NCBI GenBank assembly: GCA_031081715.1
Contig: JAVHMA010000003.1
Span: 1 to 64,000 of the forward strand
From: Armatimonadota bacterium
GTDB taxonomy: Bacteria; Sysuimicrobiota; Sysuimicrobiia; Sysuimicrobiales; Humicultoraceae
Direction: 5' to 3'
Length of the DNA stretch: 64,000 nucleotides
Shown one piece after another: positions 34,305 to 42,429 of this stretch. Below the pieces are notes generated by a model. It was not told where the DNA came from. It worked only from the letters and a program-made list of their open reading frames with translations, and did no database searches. A program made the position numbers and the translations under genes. How positions within the stretch are numbered: position 1 is the stretch's first letter; every line of letters starts with the position of its first letter.

Positions 34305-35798
34305 TCAGTAGAGGTTCCCGGTGCGCGGGACGCCCGTGTAGTCCAGGTAGACGACCTTCAGCTCGCTGTAGAAGTCGATCGCCACGCTGCCCTGCTCGCG
34401 TGGGCCGACGCCCGTGGCTTTGGTCCCGCCGAAGGGCAGGTGGGCCTCGCCGCCGACCGTCGGGTTGTTGACGTGGACGATGCCGACCTCGCTGCGGTCC
34501 ACGAACCGCATCGCCGCGCCGACGTCGCGCGTGTAGACGGAGGACGCCAGGCCGTAGGGCACCGCGTTGGCCGCCTCGAGCGCCGCGTCGAAGTCGGGCA
34601 CGCGGCAGACCGCGAGCACCGGCCCGAAGATCTCCTCCTGGAAGATACGCATGGACGGGGTGACGTGGTCGAAGACGGTCGGCGCGACGAACCAACCGGC
34701 CGCCAGCGCGCCGTCGGTCAGCCGCCGGCCGCCGGTGAGCAGCCGGGCACCCTCGCGGACGCCGATGTCGATGTAGTCGAGCACGGTGCGCATCTGGGCC
34801 TCGTCCACCGACGGCCCCACCTCGGTGGACGGCTGCAGTCCGTCGCCCACGACCAGGCGCGCGGCGCGGGCGACGACCTCCTCCACGAAGCGGTCCGCGA
34901 TGCCCGGGGTGACGATGACGCGGCTGGTGGCTGTACACCGCTGGCCGGTGCTCCCGTAGGCGCCCTGGATCGTCCCGGTGACAGCCAGCTCCAGGTCCGC
35001 GTCGTCGAGCACCACCACGGGGTTCTTGCCGCCCATCTCCGCCTGCACGCGCATGCCCGCCGCCGCGGCCTGGCGGTAGAGGCGCGTGCCGATCTCGTTG
35101 GAGCCGGTGAACGACACCGCCCGCACCGCGGGGTGCGTGAGGAGCTCCTCGCCCACGGTGCCGCCCGGACCGATGACCATGTTCACCACGCCCGGCGGCA
35201 TGCCGGCTTCGTGAAAGATCTCCATCAAGACCGAGGCGGTCCACGGGGTGAGCGTGGCCGGCTTGAGCACCACCGTGTTGCCACACACCAGCGCCGGCGC
35301 CAGCTTCCAGATCGGGATCGCCACCGGGAAGTTCCAAGGGGTGATCAGCGCCACCACCCCGAGCGGCTCGCGCTTCGTGTAGGTGAACGTATCGGGCCGC
35401 TCGCTGGGGAGCGTCTCGCCGCGCAGCCGGCGGCCCTCCCCGGCGATGTACTCGAGGATGTTGCGGCTGCGCTGGAGCTCACCCGTGGCCTCGGCCAGGG
35501 TCTTGCCCTCCTCGCGCGTGAGGATCTCGGCCAGCCGCGGGAGCTCGCGCTCGAAGAGCTCGAGCACGCGGAAGAGCATCCGGCCGCGCACCGGCCCGGG
35601 CGTATCGCGCCAGGCGGGGAAAGCCGCGGCGGCGGCCTCGATCGCCGCGGCCGCCTCCTCGCGGCTCGACTGCGGCACCTGGCCGAGCACCTCGCCGGTC
35701 GCCGGATTGCGGTTCGTGACGAAGCGGGTCGCGGCGGACTCCTGCCAGCGGCCGGCGATGAAGTTGCGATAGGTGTGCGTCCCGGCGGTGATAGCCAT
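34305..35798 (-). CDS. NAD(P)-dependent aldehyde dehydrogenase
   Basis: This 497-residue ALDH superfamily enzyme has the full catalytic set: TPWNFP with Asn156, EMGGKNP with the general base Glu254, and GQRCTATSR with the nucleophile Cys288. The cofactor loop is [12 protein letters not shown] and the end is [16 protein letters not shown]. The overall sequence resembles alpha-ketoglutarate-semialdehyde and related semialdehyde dehydrogenases, which finish sugar-acid or hydroxyproline degradation. That sub-assignment is tentative. The ATG at 35798 follows a GAGGAGGGG site and starts the conserved N-terminus; the upstream open frame is not homologous. It is monocistronic, with 83 bases of spacer to the phosphate transporter gene. 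Confidence 0.93.
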   Translation of the reverse strand: MAITAGTHTYRNFIAGRWQESAATRFVTNRNPATGEVLGQVPQSSREEAAAAIEAAAAAFPAWRDTPGPVRGRMLFRVLELFERELPRLAEILTREEGKTLAEATGELQRSRNILEYIAGEGRRLRGETLPSERPDTFTYTKREPLGVVALITPWNFPVAIPIWKLAPALVCGNTVVLKPATLTPWTASVLMEIFHEAGMPPGVVNMVIGPGGTVGEELLTHPAVRAVSFTGSNEIGTRLYRQAAAAGMRVQAEMGGKNPVVVLDDADLELAVTGTIQGAYGSTGQRCTATSRVIVTPGIADRFVEEVVARAARLVVGDGLQPSTEVGPSVDEAQMRTVLDYIDIGVREGARLLTGGRRLTDGALAAGWFVAPTVFDHVTPSMRIFQEEIFGPVLAVCRVPDFDAALEAANAVPYGLASSVYTRDVGAAMRFVDRSEVGIVHVNNPTVGGEAHLPFGGTKATGVGPREQGSVAIDFYSELKVVYLDYTGVPRTGNLY

Positions 35799-35881
35799 GG
35801 GGAACCCCTCCTCTGCCGCGCCCGAATCGGGGGAAACTTCCGGGCAGGTTCTACGGACGGGCCCGCCGGTCCTCGCGGCGG

Positions 35882-36817
35882 CTACCGGAGGAGGGCGTAG
35901 GCCTCGAAGAGCACGGACGCGATCAGCGAGGCGGCGGCCACGCTGGCCAGCCAGGTGGCGGGGATGAGCCAGAGCAGCCTCCGGTTGACGGCCATCATGC
36001 CCTTGGTCAGCCCCACCCCGGCGACGGCGCCCACGATCGCCTGCGAGGTGGAGACCGGCACCCCGACCTGCGTGAAGACGTGGGTGGTGAGCGCGGTCGC
36101 GGTCGCGGCGACCAGAGCCGAGACCGGGTCGAGCGCCGTGATCTGCTTGCCGACCAGCATGATGACGCGTCGGCTGAATGTGAGCACGCCCGAGGCGATC
36201 GCCACCCCGCCGAGCACCGCGCCCGCGGCCGGGCTGACGAGCCCCACCGCCACGAAGGGCGCCATGGCGTTGCCCACGTTGTTCGACCCAAGCGCGTACG
36301 CCGCGTAGCAACCGACCAGGACCCCGGCGACCCGGACCGTCTGCTGGAACGCCAGGGTCCCGCCCAGCCGGCGGGCCGAGAGCGCCGCGAGCGCGCGGTA
36401 CAGCACGTAGGCGATCGCCCCGGCCCCGAGTGGGGCGGTCACCATTGAGGCCACCACCCTGACCAGCGACGGCGCGTGGAACCCGGTCCGCTGGATCAGC
36501 CCCACCGCGACCAGCGCGCCGACGATCGCGTGCGAGGTCGAGATCGGGACCCCGTAGAGCGTGAGGACATTCACGACGACCGCCGCGGACAGCGCGGCCA
36601 CCACGCTCATCTCCAGGCTGAGCGGCGTCAGCCGGCCCAGCACACCGAAGACCTTCTGGCCTTCCACCACCGCGCCCAGGAAGGTGAAGATCGCGGCCAG
36701 CACGATTGCGCGGCGATAGGAGATGATGTTGGCGCCGATCTGCGGGCCGAAGGTGTTGGCCGCGTCGTTGGCGCCGACACCCCAGCCCAGGTAGAGCCCC
36801 GGCAGCAGGGCGAGCAT
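35882..36817 (-). CDS. Inorganic phosphate transporter, PiT family
   Basis: This 311-residue integral membrane protein of about ten segments has two PiT signatures: GANDAANTFGPQIG near the N-terminus and GSNNVGNAMAPFV in the second half. Each half also has a conserved re-entrant element, GVPISTSHAIVGAL and GVPVSTSQAIVGAV. Pit transporters couple metal-phosphate uptake to protons or sodium. The ATG at 36817 follows the DUF47 gene stop by ten bases, so the two form an operon. Length is at the short end for the family, typical of bacterial Pit paired with a DUF47 regulator. It was chosen over a longer frame that runs antisense-like and low-complexity upstream. Confidence 0.92.
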   Translation of the reverse strand: MLALLPGLYLGWGVGANDAANTFGPQIGANIISYRRAIVLAAIFTFLGAVVEGQKVFGVLGRLTPLSLEMSVVAALSAAVVVNVLTLYGVPISTSHAIVGALVAVGLIQRTGFHAPSLVRVVASMVTAPLGAGAIAYVLYRALAALSARRLGGTLAFQQTVRVAGVLVGCYAAYALGSNNVGNAMAPFVAVGLVSPAAGAVLGGVAIASGVLTFSRRVIMLVGKQITALDPVSALVAATATALTTHVFTQVGVPVSTSQAIVGAVAGVGLTKGMMAVNRRLLWLIPATWLASVAAASLIASVLFEAYALLR

Positions 36818-36827
36818 CGCCGGGGCG

Positions 36828-37496
36828 CTACAGGCTGGTCCCGATGTGCAGGATCTCCAGGCGGTCCCCCGTGTCCTCGACCTGGTCGGAGATCTCGGTG
36901 AGCGTCTCCAGGAACTGCTTCTGGTGGATCTTGTGCGCCAGCGTCGCGCCCGACGTGAAGATCTGGCGCGTGAGCTTCCACTCAATGTCGTCGATCTCGG
37001 ACTCGGTGACGCCCACGATGCGGAGCCGGTCACGCAGCACCCGCTCGTCGCCCGAACTGAAGAACGTCGTCACCGCGTCGTGCAGCGCCGCGAACGCGGC
37101 CTGCGTGCGCTCCGCGATCTGCCGCAGCGGCTCGGCGAGCTCCGCGGCCAGCTCGGGGCGCTGGCCCAGCAGGAAGTCGCACGTGGTCTCCGCGGCGTCA
37201 GCGACCATGTCCATGCGCTCCACGAACCCGTGGATGTCGGAACGGAAGATGGGCAGGAACGCGCCTCGGTAGAGCAGGTCGTTGACCGACCGGCGCAGGG
37301 CGTCGGCGTCGGTCTCCAGGTGGTCCACGTGGATGGCGCCGGCCTTCGCCGCCTCCAGCCGGCCCCCCAGGTAGTCGTCGAGCACCTCACGCGTGCGCGC
37401 CACGCACTCGCCGACCTTGTCCAGGTGCTGGAGGAGGAGCGTCCGGACCTCGCGCTCCCGGCCCTGTCCGAACAGAAACTGCACCGCCCGCGCCAT
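36828..37496 (-). CDS. DUF47/PhoU-like regulator of phosphate transporter
   Basis: This 222-residue all-helical protein has the PhoU_div/DUF47 pattern: LLLQHLDKVGECVARTREVL, HLETDADALRRSVNDLLYRG and FVERMDMVADAAETTCDFL. It ends with the usual KQFLETLTEISDQVEDTGDRLEI split by acidic residues that bind metal in PhoU-like folds. Genes of this family almost always precede pit and modulate phosphate uptake, as here. The ATG at 37496 has GGAGGG upstream. The divergent 103-base spacer towards the second molybdenum hydroxylase operon must contain both promoters; none stands out. Confidence 0.9.
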   Translation of the reverse strand: MARAVQFLFGQGREREVRTLLLQHLDKVGECVARTREVLDDYLGGRLEAAKAGAIHVDHLETDADALRRSVNDLLYRGAFLPIFRSDIHGFVERMDMVADAAETTCDFLLGQRPELAAELAEPLRQIAERTQAAFAALHDAVTTFFSSGDERVLRDRLRIVGVTESEIDDIEWKLTRQIFTSGATLAHKIHQKQFLETLTEISDQVEDTGDRLEILHIGTSL

Positions 37497-37599
37497 GGGG
37501 TCCCTCCACCGCAGTTTTCCCCCGACCTCTTCGTCGGCGCCCGCGACGCGCCCTCCGGGGGAGGACCGTCGCGCGAGCGCCGCGAAGGGGGAGGAGCCC

Positions 37600-39945
37600 A
37601 TGGGCACGCGGTATTTCGGCGAACCGGTGCGGCGCCGCGAGGACCCGCGCCTGCTGACCGGGCGGGGCACCTACGTGGACGACGTTCGGCCGCCGCTGCT
37701 CCTCCACGCGGCGGTGCTGCGCAGCCCGCACGCGCGCGCCCGCATCAGCCGGCTCGACGCCTCGCGCGCGGCGGCGGCGCCGGGCGTCGCGCTCGTGCTC
37801 ACGCACGCCGACCTGCCGCCGGCGCTGCGCGAGCCCCTGCCGCGGCTCATCCCCCACCCCGCGCTCGTCCACCACAAGACCCAGTACGCCCTGGCTCCGG
37901 GCCAGGTGCGGCACGTGGGCGAGCCCGTCGCGTTCGTGGTCGCCGAGAGCCGCTACCAGGCCGAGGACGCTCTCGACCTGATCGACGTCGCCTATGAGCC
38001 GCTGCCCGCGGTCACCGACCTGGAGGACGCGGTGCGGCCGGGCGCGCCGCTGGTGCACGACGACATGGGGACCAACGTGTGCGCCGAGTACACGCAGCGC
38101 GTGGGCGACCCCGACGCGGCGTTCGCGGCCGCGCCGCACGTCTTCCGCGAGCGGCTGCGCATGGACCGCGGCGCGGCGTCGCCCATCGAGACCCGCGGCG
38201 TGGTCGCGCTCTGGGACGCGCAGACGCGCGAGCTGGTGGTCTACGACTCGACGCAGGCGCCCATCCGAATCCGCAACTACCTGGCGGCCCTGCTCGGGCT
38301 CCCGCAGAACCACGTCCGCGTGATCGCGCCCGACGTGGGCGGGGGCTTCGGCCCGAAGATCATGATGTGCTATCCGGAGGAGCTCCTGGTGCCGCACGCG
38401 GCGATGCGCCTGGGGCGGCCCGTCAAGTGGATCGAGGACCGCCGCGAGAACTTCGTCTCGATGAACCAGGAGCGCGAGCAGATCCACGACGCGGAGATCG
38501 CCGTGGACGCCGACGGCCGCATCCTGGCCGTGCGCACGCGGTTCCTCTACGACTCGGGCGCCTACATCCCCTACGGGATCATCGTGCCCATCGTCGCGAG
38601 CACGCAGCTCGTGGGGCCTTACCGCATCCCCAACTACGAGTGCACCTTCAAAGCGGTCTTCACCAACAAGGTGATCGTGAGCCCCTACCGCGGCGCGGGC
38701 CGGCCGCACGGCTGCTTCGTCATGGAGCGGCTGATGGACCGGGTCGCCCGCGAGCTCGGGCTCGACCGCGCCGAGGTGCGGCGCCGGAACCTGATCCAGC
38801 CCCACGAGTTCCCCTACGACACCGGGCTGATCTTCCAGGACAACGCCCCGCTCATCTACGACAGCGGAAACTACCCGGCGCTGTTCGCGCGCGCGCTCGA
38901 GCTGATCGACTACGAGGGCTGGCCGGCGGCCCAGGCCGCGGCGCGCCGCGAGGGCCGCGCGCTCGGCCTCGGGCTCGCGCTGTACGTGGAGGGCACGGGG
39001 ATCGGCCCCTACGAGGGCTGCCGCGTCACCGTCGAGCCCAGCGGCAAGGTCTACGCCGCCACCAGCGTTGGCACCCAGGGCCAGGGACACTTCACGTCGT
39101 TCGCGCAGATCGTCGCCGATGCGCTCGGTGTGGACGTCGCGGACGTGACGGTGACCACCGGCGATTCGGGCGCGTTCGGCTGGGGCACCGGCACGTTCGC
39201 GAGCCGGGCCGCGGTCGTGGCCGGCAACGCCGTGGCGCTCGCGGCCCGCGCGGTTCGCGACAAGGCGCTGCTCGTCGCGGCGCGGCTGCTCGAGGCCCGT
39301 CCCGAGGATATCGAGCTCGCCGGCGGCCGCGCCTTCGTCCGCGGCGCGCCCGCGCGGTCGGTGGCGCTCGGCGAGGTGGCCGTGGCCGCGAACCCGCTGC
39401 GCGGCACCATCCCCGCGGAGTGGGAAGGACCGGGGCTGGAGGCCTCCCGCTACTTCGCGCCGCCGCGCGGGACGTTCGCCGCGGGCTGCCACGCCGCCGT
39501 GGTGGAGGTGGACCGCGAGACCGGCGCGCTGCGTGTCCTGCGCTACGTGGTCGTGCACGACTGCGGCCCGATTATCAACCCGCTCATTCTGACCGGTCAG
39601 ATCGAGGGCGGCGTCGCGCAGGGCATCGGCAACGCCTTCTACGAACAGATCGTCTACGATCCCGACGGGCAGGTCCTGACCCAAACCTTCATGGACTACC
39701 TGCTGCCCACCGCCTCGGAGGTGCCGCCGGTGGAGATCGCGCACATCGAGACCCCCTCGCCGCTGAACCCGCTGGGCGTCAAGGGGGCGGGTGAGGCCGG
39801 TGTCATCCCGGTCCCGGCAACGATCGCCTCGGCGATCGACGACGCGCTGGGAACCCGGATCACGCAGATGCCGCTGTCGCACCAGCGACTGCTTGAGCTG
39901 GCGCGGCGCGCGCCCGTGGGCGCGGCCGCTGGGGGCGCGGCGTGA
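37600..39945 (+). CDS. Molybdenum hydroxylase large subunit (CoxL form II-like), enzyme 2
   Basis: This 781-residue molybdopterin subunit begins with the hammerhead domain RRREDPRLLTGRGTYVDDV, a highly conserved CoxL-type N-terminus. The cofactor loop is APDVGGGFGPKIMMCYPEEL. The active-site loop is SPYRGAGRPHGCF, the form II-like AYRGAGR pattern rather than the AYRCSFR of genuine CO dehydrogenase. The C-terminal GAGEAGVIPVPATI carries the catalytic glutamate. The substrate is therefore probably an aldehyde, purine or aromatic heterocycle rather than CO. The ATG is preceded by GGGGGAGGAG. Gene order here is large, FAD, [2Fe-2S], with four-base overlaps, so the enzyme is encoded as a compact unit, unlike enzyme 1. 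Confidence 0.94.
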   Translation: MGTRYFGEPVRRREDPRLLTGRGTYVDDVRPPLLLHAAVLRSPHARARISRLDASRAAAAPGVALVLTHADLPPALREPLPRLIPHPALVHHKTQYALAPGQVRHVGEPVAFVVAESRYQAEDALDLIDVAYEPLPAVTDLEDAVRPGAPLVHDDMGTNVCAEYTQRVGDPDAAFAAAPHVFRERLRMDRGAASPIETRGVVALWDAQTRELVVYDSTQAPIRIRNYLAALLGLPQNHVRVIAPDVGGGFGPKIMMCYPEELLVPHAAMRLGRPVKWIEDRRENFVSMNQEREQIHDAEIAVDADGRILAVRTRFLYDSGAYIPYGIIVPIVASTQLVGPYRIPNYECTFKAVFTNKVIVSPYRGAGRPHGCFVMERLMDRVARELGLDRAEVRRRNLIQPHEFPYDTGLIFQDNAPLIYDSGNYPALFARALELIDYEGWPAAQAAARREGRALGLGLALYVEGTGIGPYEGCRVTVEPSGKVYAATSVGTQGQGHFTSFAQIVADALGVDVADVTVTTGDSGAFGWGTGTFASRAAVVAGNAVALAARAVRDKALLVAARLLEARPEDIELAGGRAFVRGAPARSVALGEVAVAANPLRGTIPAEWEGPGLEASRYFAPPRGTFAAGCHAAVVEVDRETGALRVLRYVVVHDCGPIINPLILTGQIEGGVAQGIGNAFYEQIVYDPDGQVLTQTFMDYLLPTASEVPPVEIAHIETPSPLNPLGVKGAGEAGVIPVPATIASAIDDALGTRITQMPLSHQRLLELARRAPVGAAAGGAA

Positions 39946-40817
39946 AGCCCGCGCCGTTTCGCTACGTGGCCCCGCGCACCCGCGCGGAGGCGCTCGACGC
40001 GCTGCGGCGGTACGGGTCGGACGCGAAGCTGCTCGCCGGCGGACAGAGCCTGGTGCCGCTGCTGGCGATGCGGCTCGCACGTCCGGGGATCGTCATCGAC
40101 CTCAACCGCATCGGTGACCTGGCCTACGTGCGGCCGGCGCGCGGGGGGGTGGCGATCGGGGCGATGACCCGGCAGCGCGCGGCCGAGGACGACCCGCTCA
40201 TCGCGTCCCGGTACCCGCTGATGGTCGCGGCCTTGCGCTGGGTGGGCCACCCGCAGATCCGGACCCGCGGCACGATCGGCGGCAGCCTGGCGCACGCCGA
40301 CCCCGCGGCCGAGCTCCCGGCGGTCGCCGCGGTGCTGGGCGCGCGCTTCGTGCTGGCGAACGCGCGGCGCGAGCGGATCGTGGACGCGGCCGACTTCTTC
40401 ACCGGGTACCTGACGACGGCGCTCGGGCCAGACGAGATGCTGACCGAGATCCGCCTCCCCCCACCGCCCGAACGGACCGGGTGGGCGTTCACCGAGGTCG
40501 CCCGCCGCCACGGTGACTTCGCCCTGGTCGGTGCGGCCGTACTGCTCGTCGGCGACGGCGAGGGCCGGTGCGCCGAAGCGCGCCTGGCGTTTGCGGGCGT
40601 GGGATACGGCCCGGTGCGTGTGCCCGAGGCGGAGCGTGCACTGGCCGGCGAGCGCGTGACCGAGGCGCTGGCCGCCGAGGTCCGCCGCATCGTCTCGCGC
40701 AGCGTCGAACCCGAGGGCGACATCCACGCGACGGCCGACTACCGCCGGCATGTCGCCGGCGTGCTGGCGGCGCGCGCCTTGATCGAAGCCGCCAGCCGCT
40801 TGGAGGTGCGAACATGA
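39942..40817 (+). CDS. Molybdenum hydroxylase FAD subunit (CoxM-like), enzyme 2
   Basis: The protein has 291 residues. FAD-binding motifs are AGGQSLVPLLAMRLARPG near residue 33 and TRGTIGGSLAHADPAAELP near 108. The C-terminal flavoprotein domain ends DYRRHVAGVLAARALIEA. The GTG start overlaps the large-subunit stop (GTGA) and its own stop overlaps the next ATG (ATGA), so the three subunits are translationally coupled. It is distinct in sequence from the enzyme-1 FAD subunit at 21687-22574 and from the partial one at 63169-64000. Confidence 0.93.
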   Translation: MKPAPFRYVAPRTRAEALDALRRYGSDAKLLAGGQSLVPLLAMRLARPGIVIDLNRIGDLAYVRPARGGVAIGAMTRQRAAEDDPLIASRYPLMVAALRWVGHPQIRTRGTIGGSLAHADPAAELPAVAAVLGARFVLANARRERIVDAADFFTGYLTTALGPDEMLTEIRLPPPPERTGWAFTEVARRHGDFALVGAAVLLVGDGEGRCAEARLAFAGVGYGPVRVPEAERALAGERVTEALAAEVRRIVSRSVEPEGDIHATADYRRHVAGVLAARALIEAASRLEVRT

Positions 40818-41467
40818 AGCGAGCGCCGAAGAACGCGCGTCGGAGCCGGACAGCGGGCGCGTCCCGGCCAAGGCCCGGACGGGCACGGCGCCGCGCCCCG
40901 GGCGGGCGGAAGGTCGCGGGGCCGCGGGCGGCCGCGACCAGAGCGACAGCCGCCCTGCGGGGTCGCGCCGGGCGCCTCGTACCGGTCGGCGAGGCCGAGG
41001 TGCGCCTGGTGGTCAACGGCGCCGAGGTGCGCCGCACGGTCGAGGTGCGCCGGACGCTCGCGGACTTCCTGCGGGAGAACCTGGGCCTGACCGGTACGCA
41101 CCTGGGCTGCGAGCACGGCGTCTGCGGCGCGTGCACCGTGCTCCTGGACGGCCAGCCCGTGCGGTCGTGCCTGCTGTTCGCGGTGCAGGCCACGGGCCAC
41201 GAGGTCACGACGGTCGAGGCGCTCGGCACGCCCGAGGCGCTCTCACCGTTGCAGCAGGCGTTTATGGACCACCACGGCCTACAGTGCGGCTTCTGCACCC
41301 CGGGCATCCTGATGAGCGCCCACGCGCTGCTCCGCGACCGCCCCCGCGCCACCGAAGAGGAGATCCGCGAGATGCTCGGCGGCCACCTCTGCCGCTGCAC
41401 CGGCTACCAGGGCATCCTCCGCGCGCTGCGCGCCGCCGCCGGCCTGCCACCGAACCCGGTGCACTGA
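40814..41467 (+). CDS. Molybdenum hydroxylase [2Fe-2S] subunit with basic N-terminal extension, enzyme 2
   Basis: The protein has 217 residues. From about residue 60 it is a normal CoxS-type subunit: VRLVVNGAEVRRTVEVRRTL, CEHGVCGACTVLLDG for the first cluster, and CGFCTPGILMSAHAL and HLCRCTGYQG for the second. The first 55 residues (KRAPKNARRSRTAGASRPRP...) are almost entirely Arg, Lys, Ala, Pro and Gly, and are absent from usual family members of about 155-165 residues. The ATG overlaps the FAD-subunit stop as ATGA, supporting this start; a GTG near codon 64 would remove the extension but cuts into the fold. No twin-arginine export signal is present, as the hydrophobic stretch is missing. 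Confidence 0.88.
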   Translation: MKRAPKNARRSRTAGASRPRPGRARRRAPGGRKVAGPRAAATRATAALRGRAGRLVPVGEAEVRLVVNGAEVRRTVEVRRTLADFLRENLGLTGTHLGCEHGVCGACTVLLDGQPVRSCLLFAVQATGHEVTTVEALGTPEALSPLQQAFMDHHGLQCGFCTPGILMSAHALLRDRPRATEEEIREMLGGHLCRCTGYQGILRALRAAAGLPPNPVH

Positions 41468-41492
41468 CCCGCAGCCGACGGGGCGCTGCCCA

Positions 41493-42428
41493 TTGCATCG
41501 GATCCGTCCTCGGCGCGGTCCTGATCCTGGCCCTCTACCGCGCCGTCAAGAAGCCGTCACGAGCATCGTCTTGCGCGCACGCTGGCTCCCGGCGCCGCTG
41601 GGCGGCTTCATCGGTGCCGCAGGTCGCGGGCGCGTGCTCGCCGCGTTCGCGCGCAGCGCCTACCTCGAGGTGCGCGGCGAGGTCGTGGCGCTGGCCGCCG
41701 CCGGCCTGGACCGCGGGCCGCTGGTGATCCTGGTGGACGGCTTCGACGGCGGGCGGCTGTCACCGGGCGACGAGGTGGCGCTCGCGGGCGGGCGGCTGCG
41801 CGTGGCCGCCTACGACATCGCGCTCGACGGCGCGGATCCGTGGGACCCCACCCTGCCGACTCCTCCGGCCGGTGCGGTCTCGCGCCTGCCCGACGTGGAG
41901 CGTGCGCTCGCCCGAGGGGCGCCGCCAGAGAGCGCTGCGGCGCTGCTCGGGCACCCGCCGGCCGCGGTGTCCGCCCGGCACCGGCGGCTCCTTGACAGTC
42001 TTTGCGCAGGGCTCGCCGTCCTGGAAGACACGCTGCGAGGCCTCGACGCGTGCGGCGATCTCGCCGCAGCCGTGGGCCACATCGCCGGCCGGGGCCCGGG
42101 GCTCACGCCGTCGGGCGACGACGTGCTGGTCGGCGTCCTGCACGCGATGACGGCATGGCCCGCCCTCGCCGCAACAGCGGGCGGCCCCGAGGTGCGACGC
42201 CGCATCGCCCGTGCGGCGAGTCCCCTGACCACGCGCATCAGCGCGGCCTACCTGCGGGCCGCATCCGAGGGATGGGCGGCCGAACCGTGGCACACGCTGG
42301 TGGGGGCGCTGGACGGGACGGACGAGGCGCTGGGGGCCGCGGTGGCGGCACTGCTTCGGGTGGGCGAGACATCCGGCGCCGACGCGTTGACTGGGTTCTG
42401 CTGGGCGGCGCGGAGGCTTGGCGCCTGA
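41493..42428 (+). CDS. DUF2877 (AllH/YlbF-like) protein
   Basis: This protein of about 311 residues (start uncertain) carries the hallmark GPGLTPSGDDVLVGVL at about residue 190 and a C-terminal LLRVGETSGADALTGFCW, which define DUF2877. E. coli YlbF, now called AllH, belongs here and is reported to act with FdrA (AllF) and YlbE (AllG, DUF1116) as oxamate carbamoyltransferase in anaerobic allantoin breakdown. Homologues of those two partners occur at 52813-55821, about ten kilobases away. Starts are poor: TTG at 41493 or TTG at 41571, neither with a ribosome site. It lies 25 bases after the enzyme-2 [2Fe-2S] subunit, so probably in its operon. Confidence 0.82.
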   Translation: MHRIRPRRGPDPGPLPRRQEAVTSIVLRARWLPAPLGGFIGAAGRGRVLAAFARSAYLEVRGEVVALAAAGLDRGPLVILVDGFDGGRLSPGDEVALAGGRLRVAAYDIALDGADPWDPTLPTPPAGAVSRLPDVERALARGAPPESAAALLGHPPAAVSARHRRLLDSLCAGLAVLEDTLRGLDACGDLAAAVGHIAGRGPGLTPSGDDVLVGVLHAMTAWPALAATAGGPEVRRRIARAASPLTTRISAAYLRAASEGWAAEPWHTLVGALDGTDEALGAAVAALLRVGETSGADALTGFCWAARRLGA

Positions 42429-42429
42429 G

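Noticed and set aside
37600-41467. Aerobic carbon monoxide dehydrogenase (CoxMSL)
   Set aside because: The large subunit has SPYRGAGR, the form II-like loop, not the AYRCSFR motif of genuine CO dehydrogenase. Enzyme 1 lacks that motif as well.
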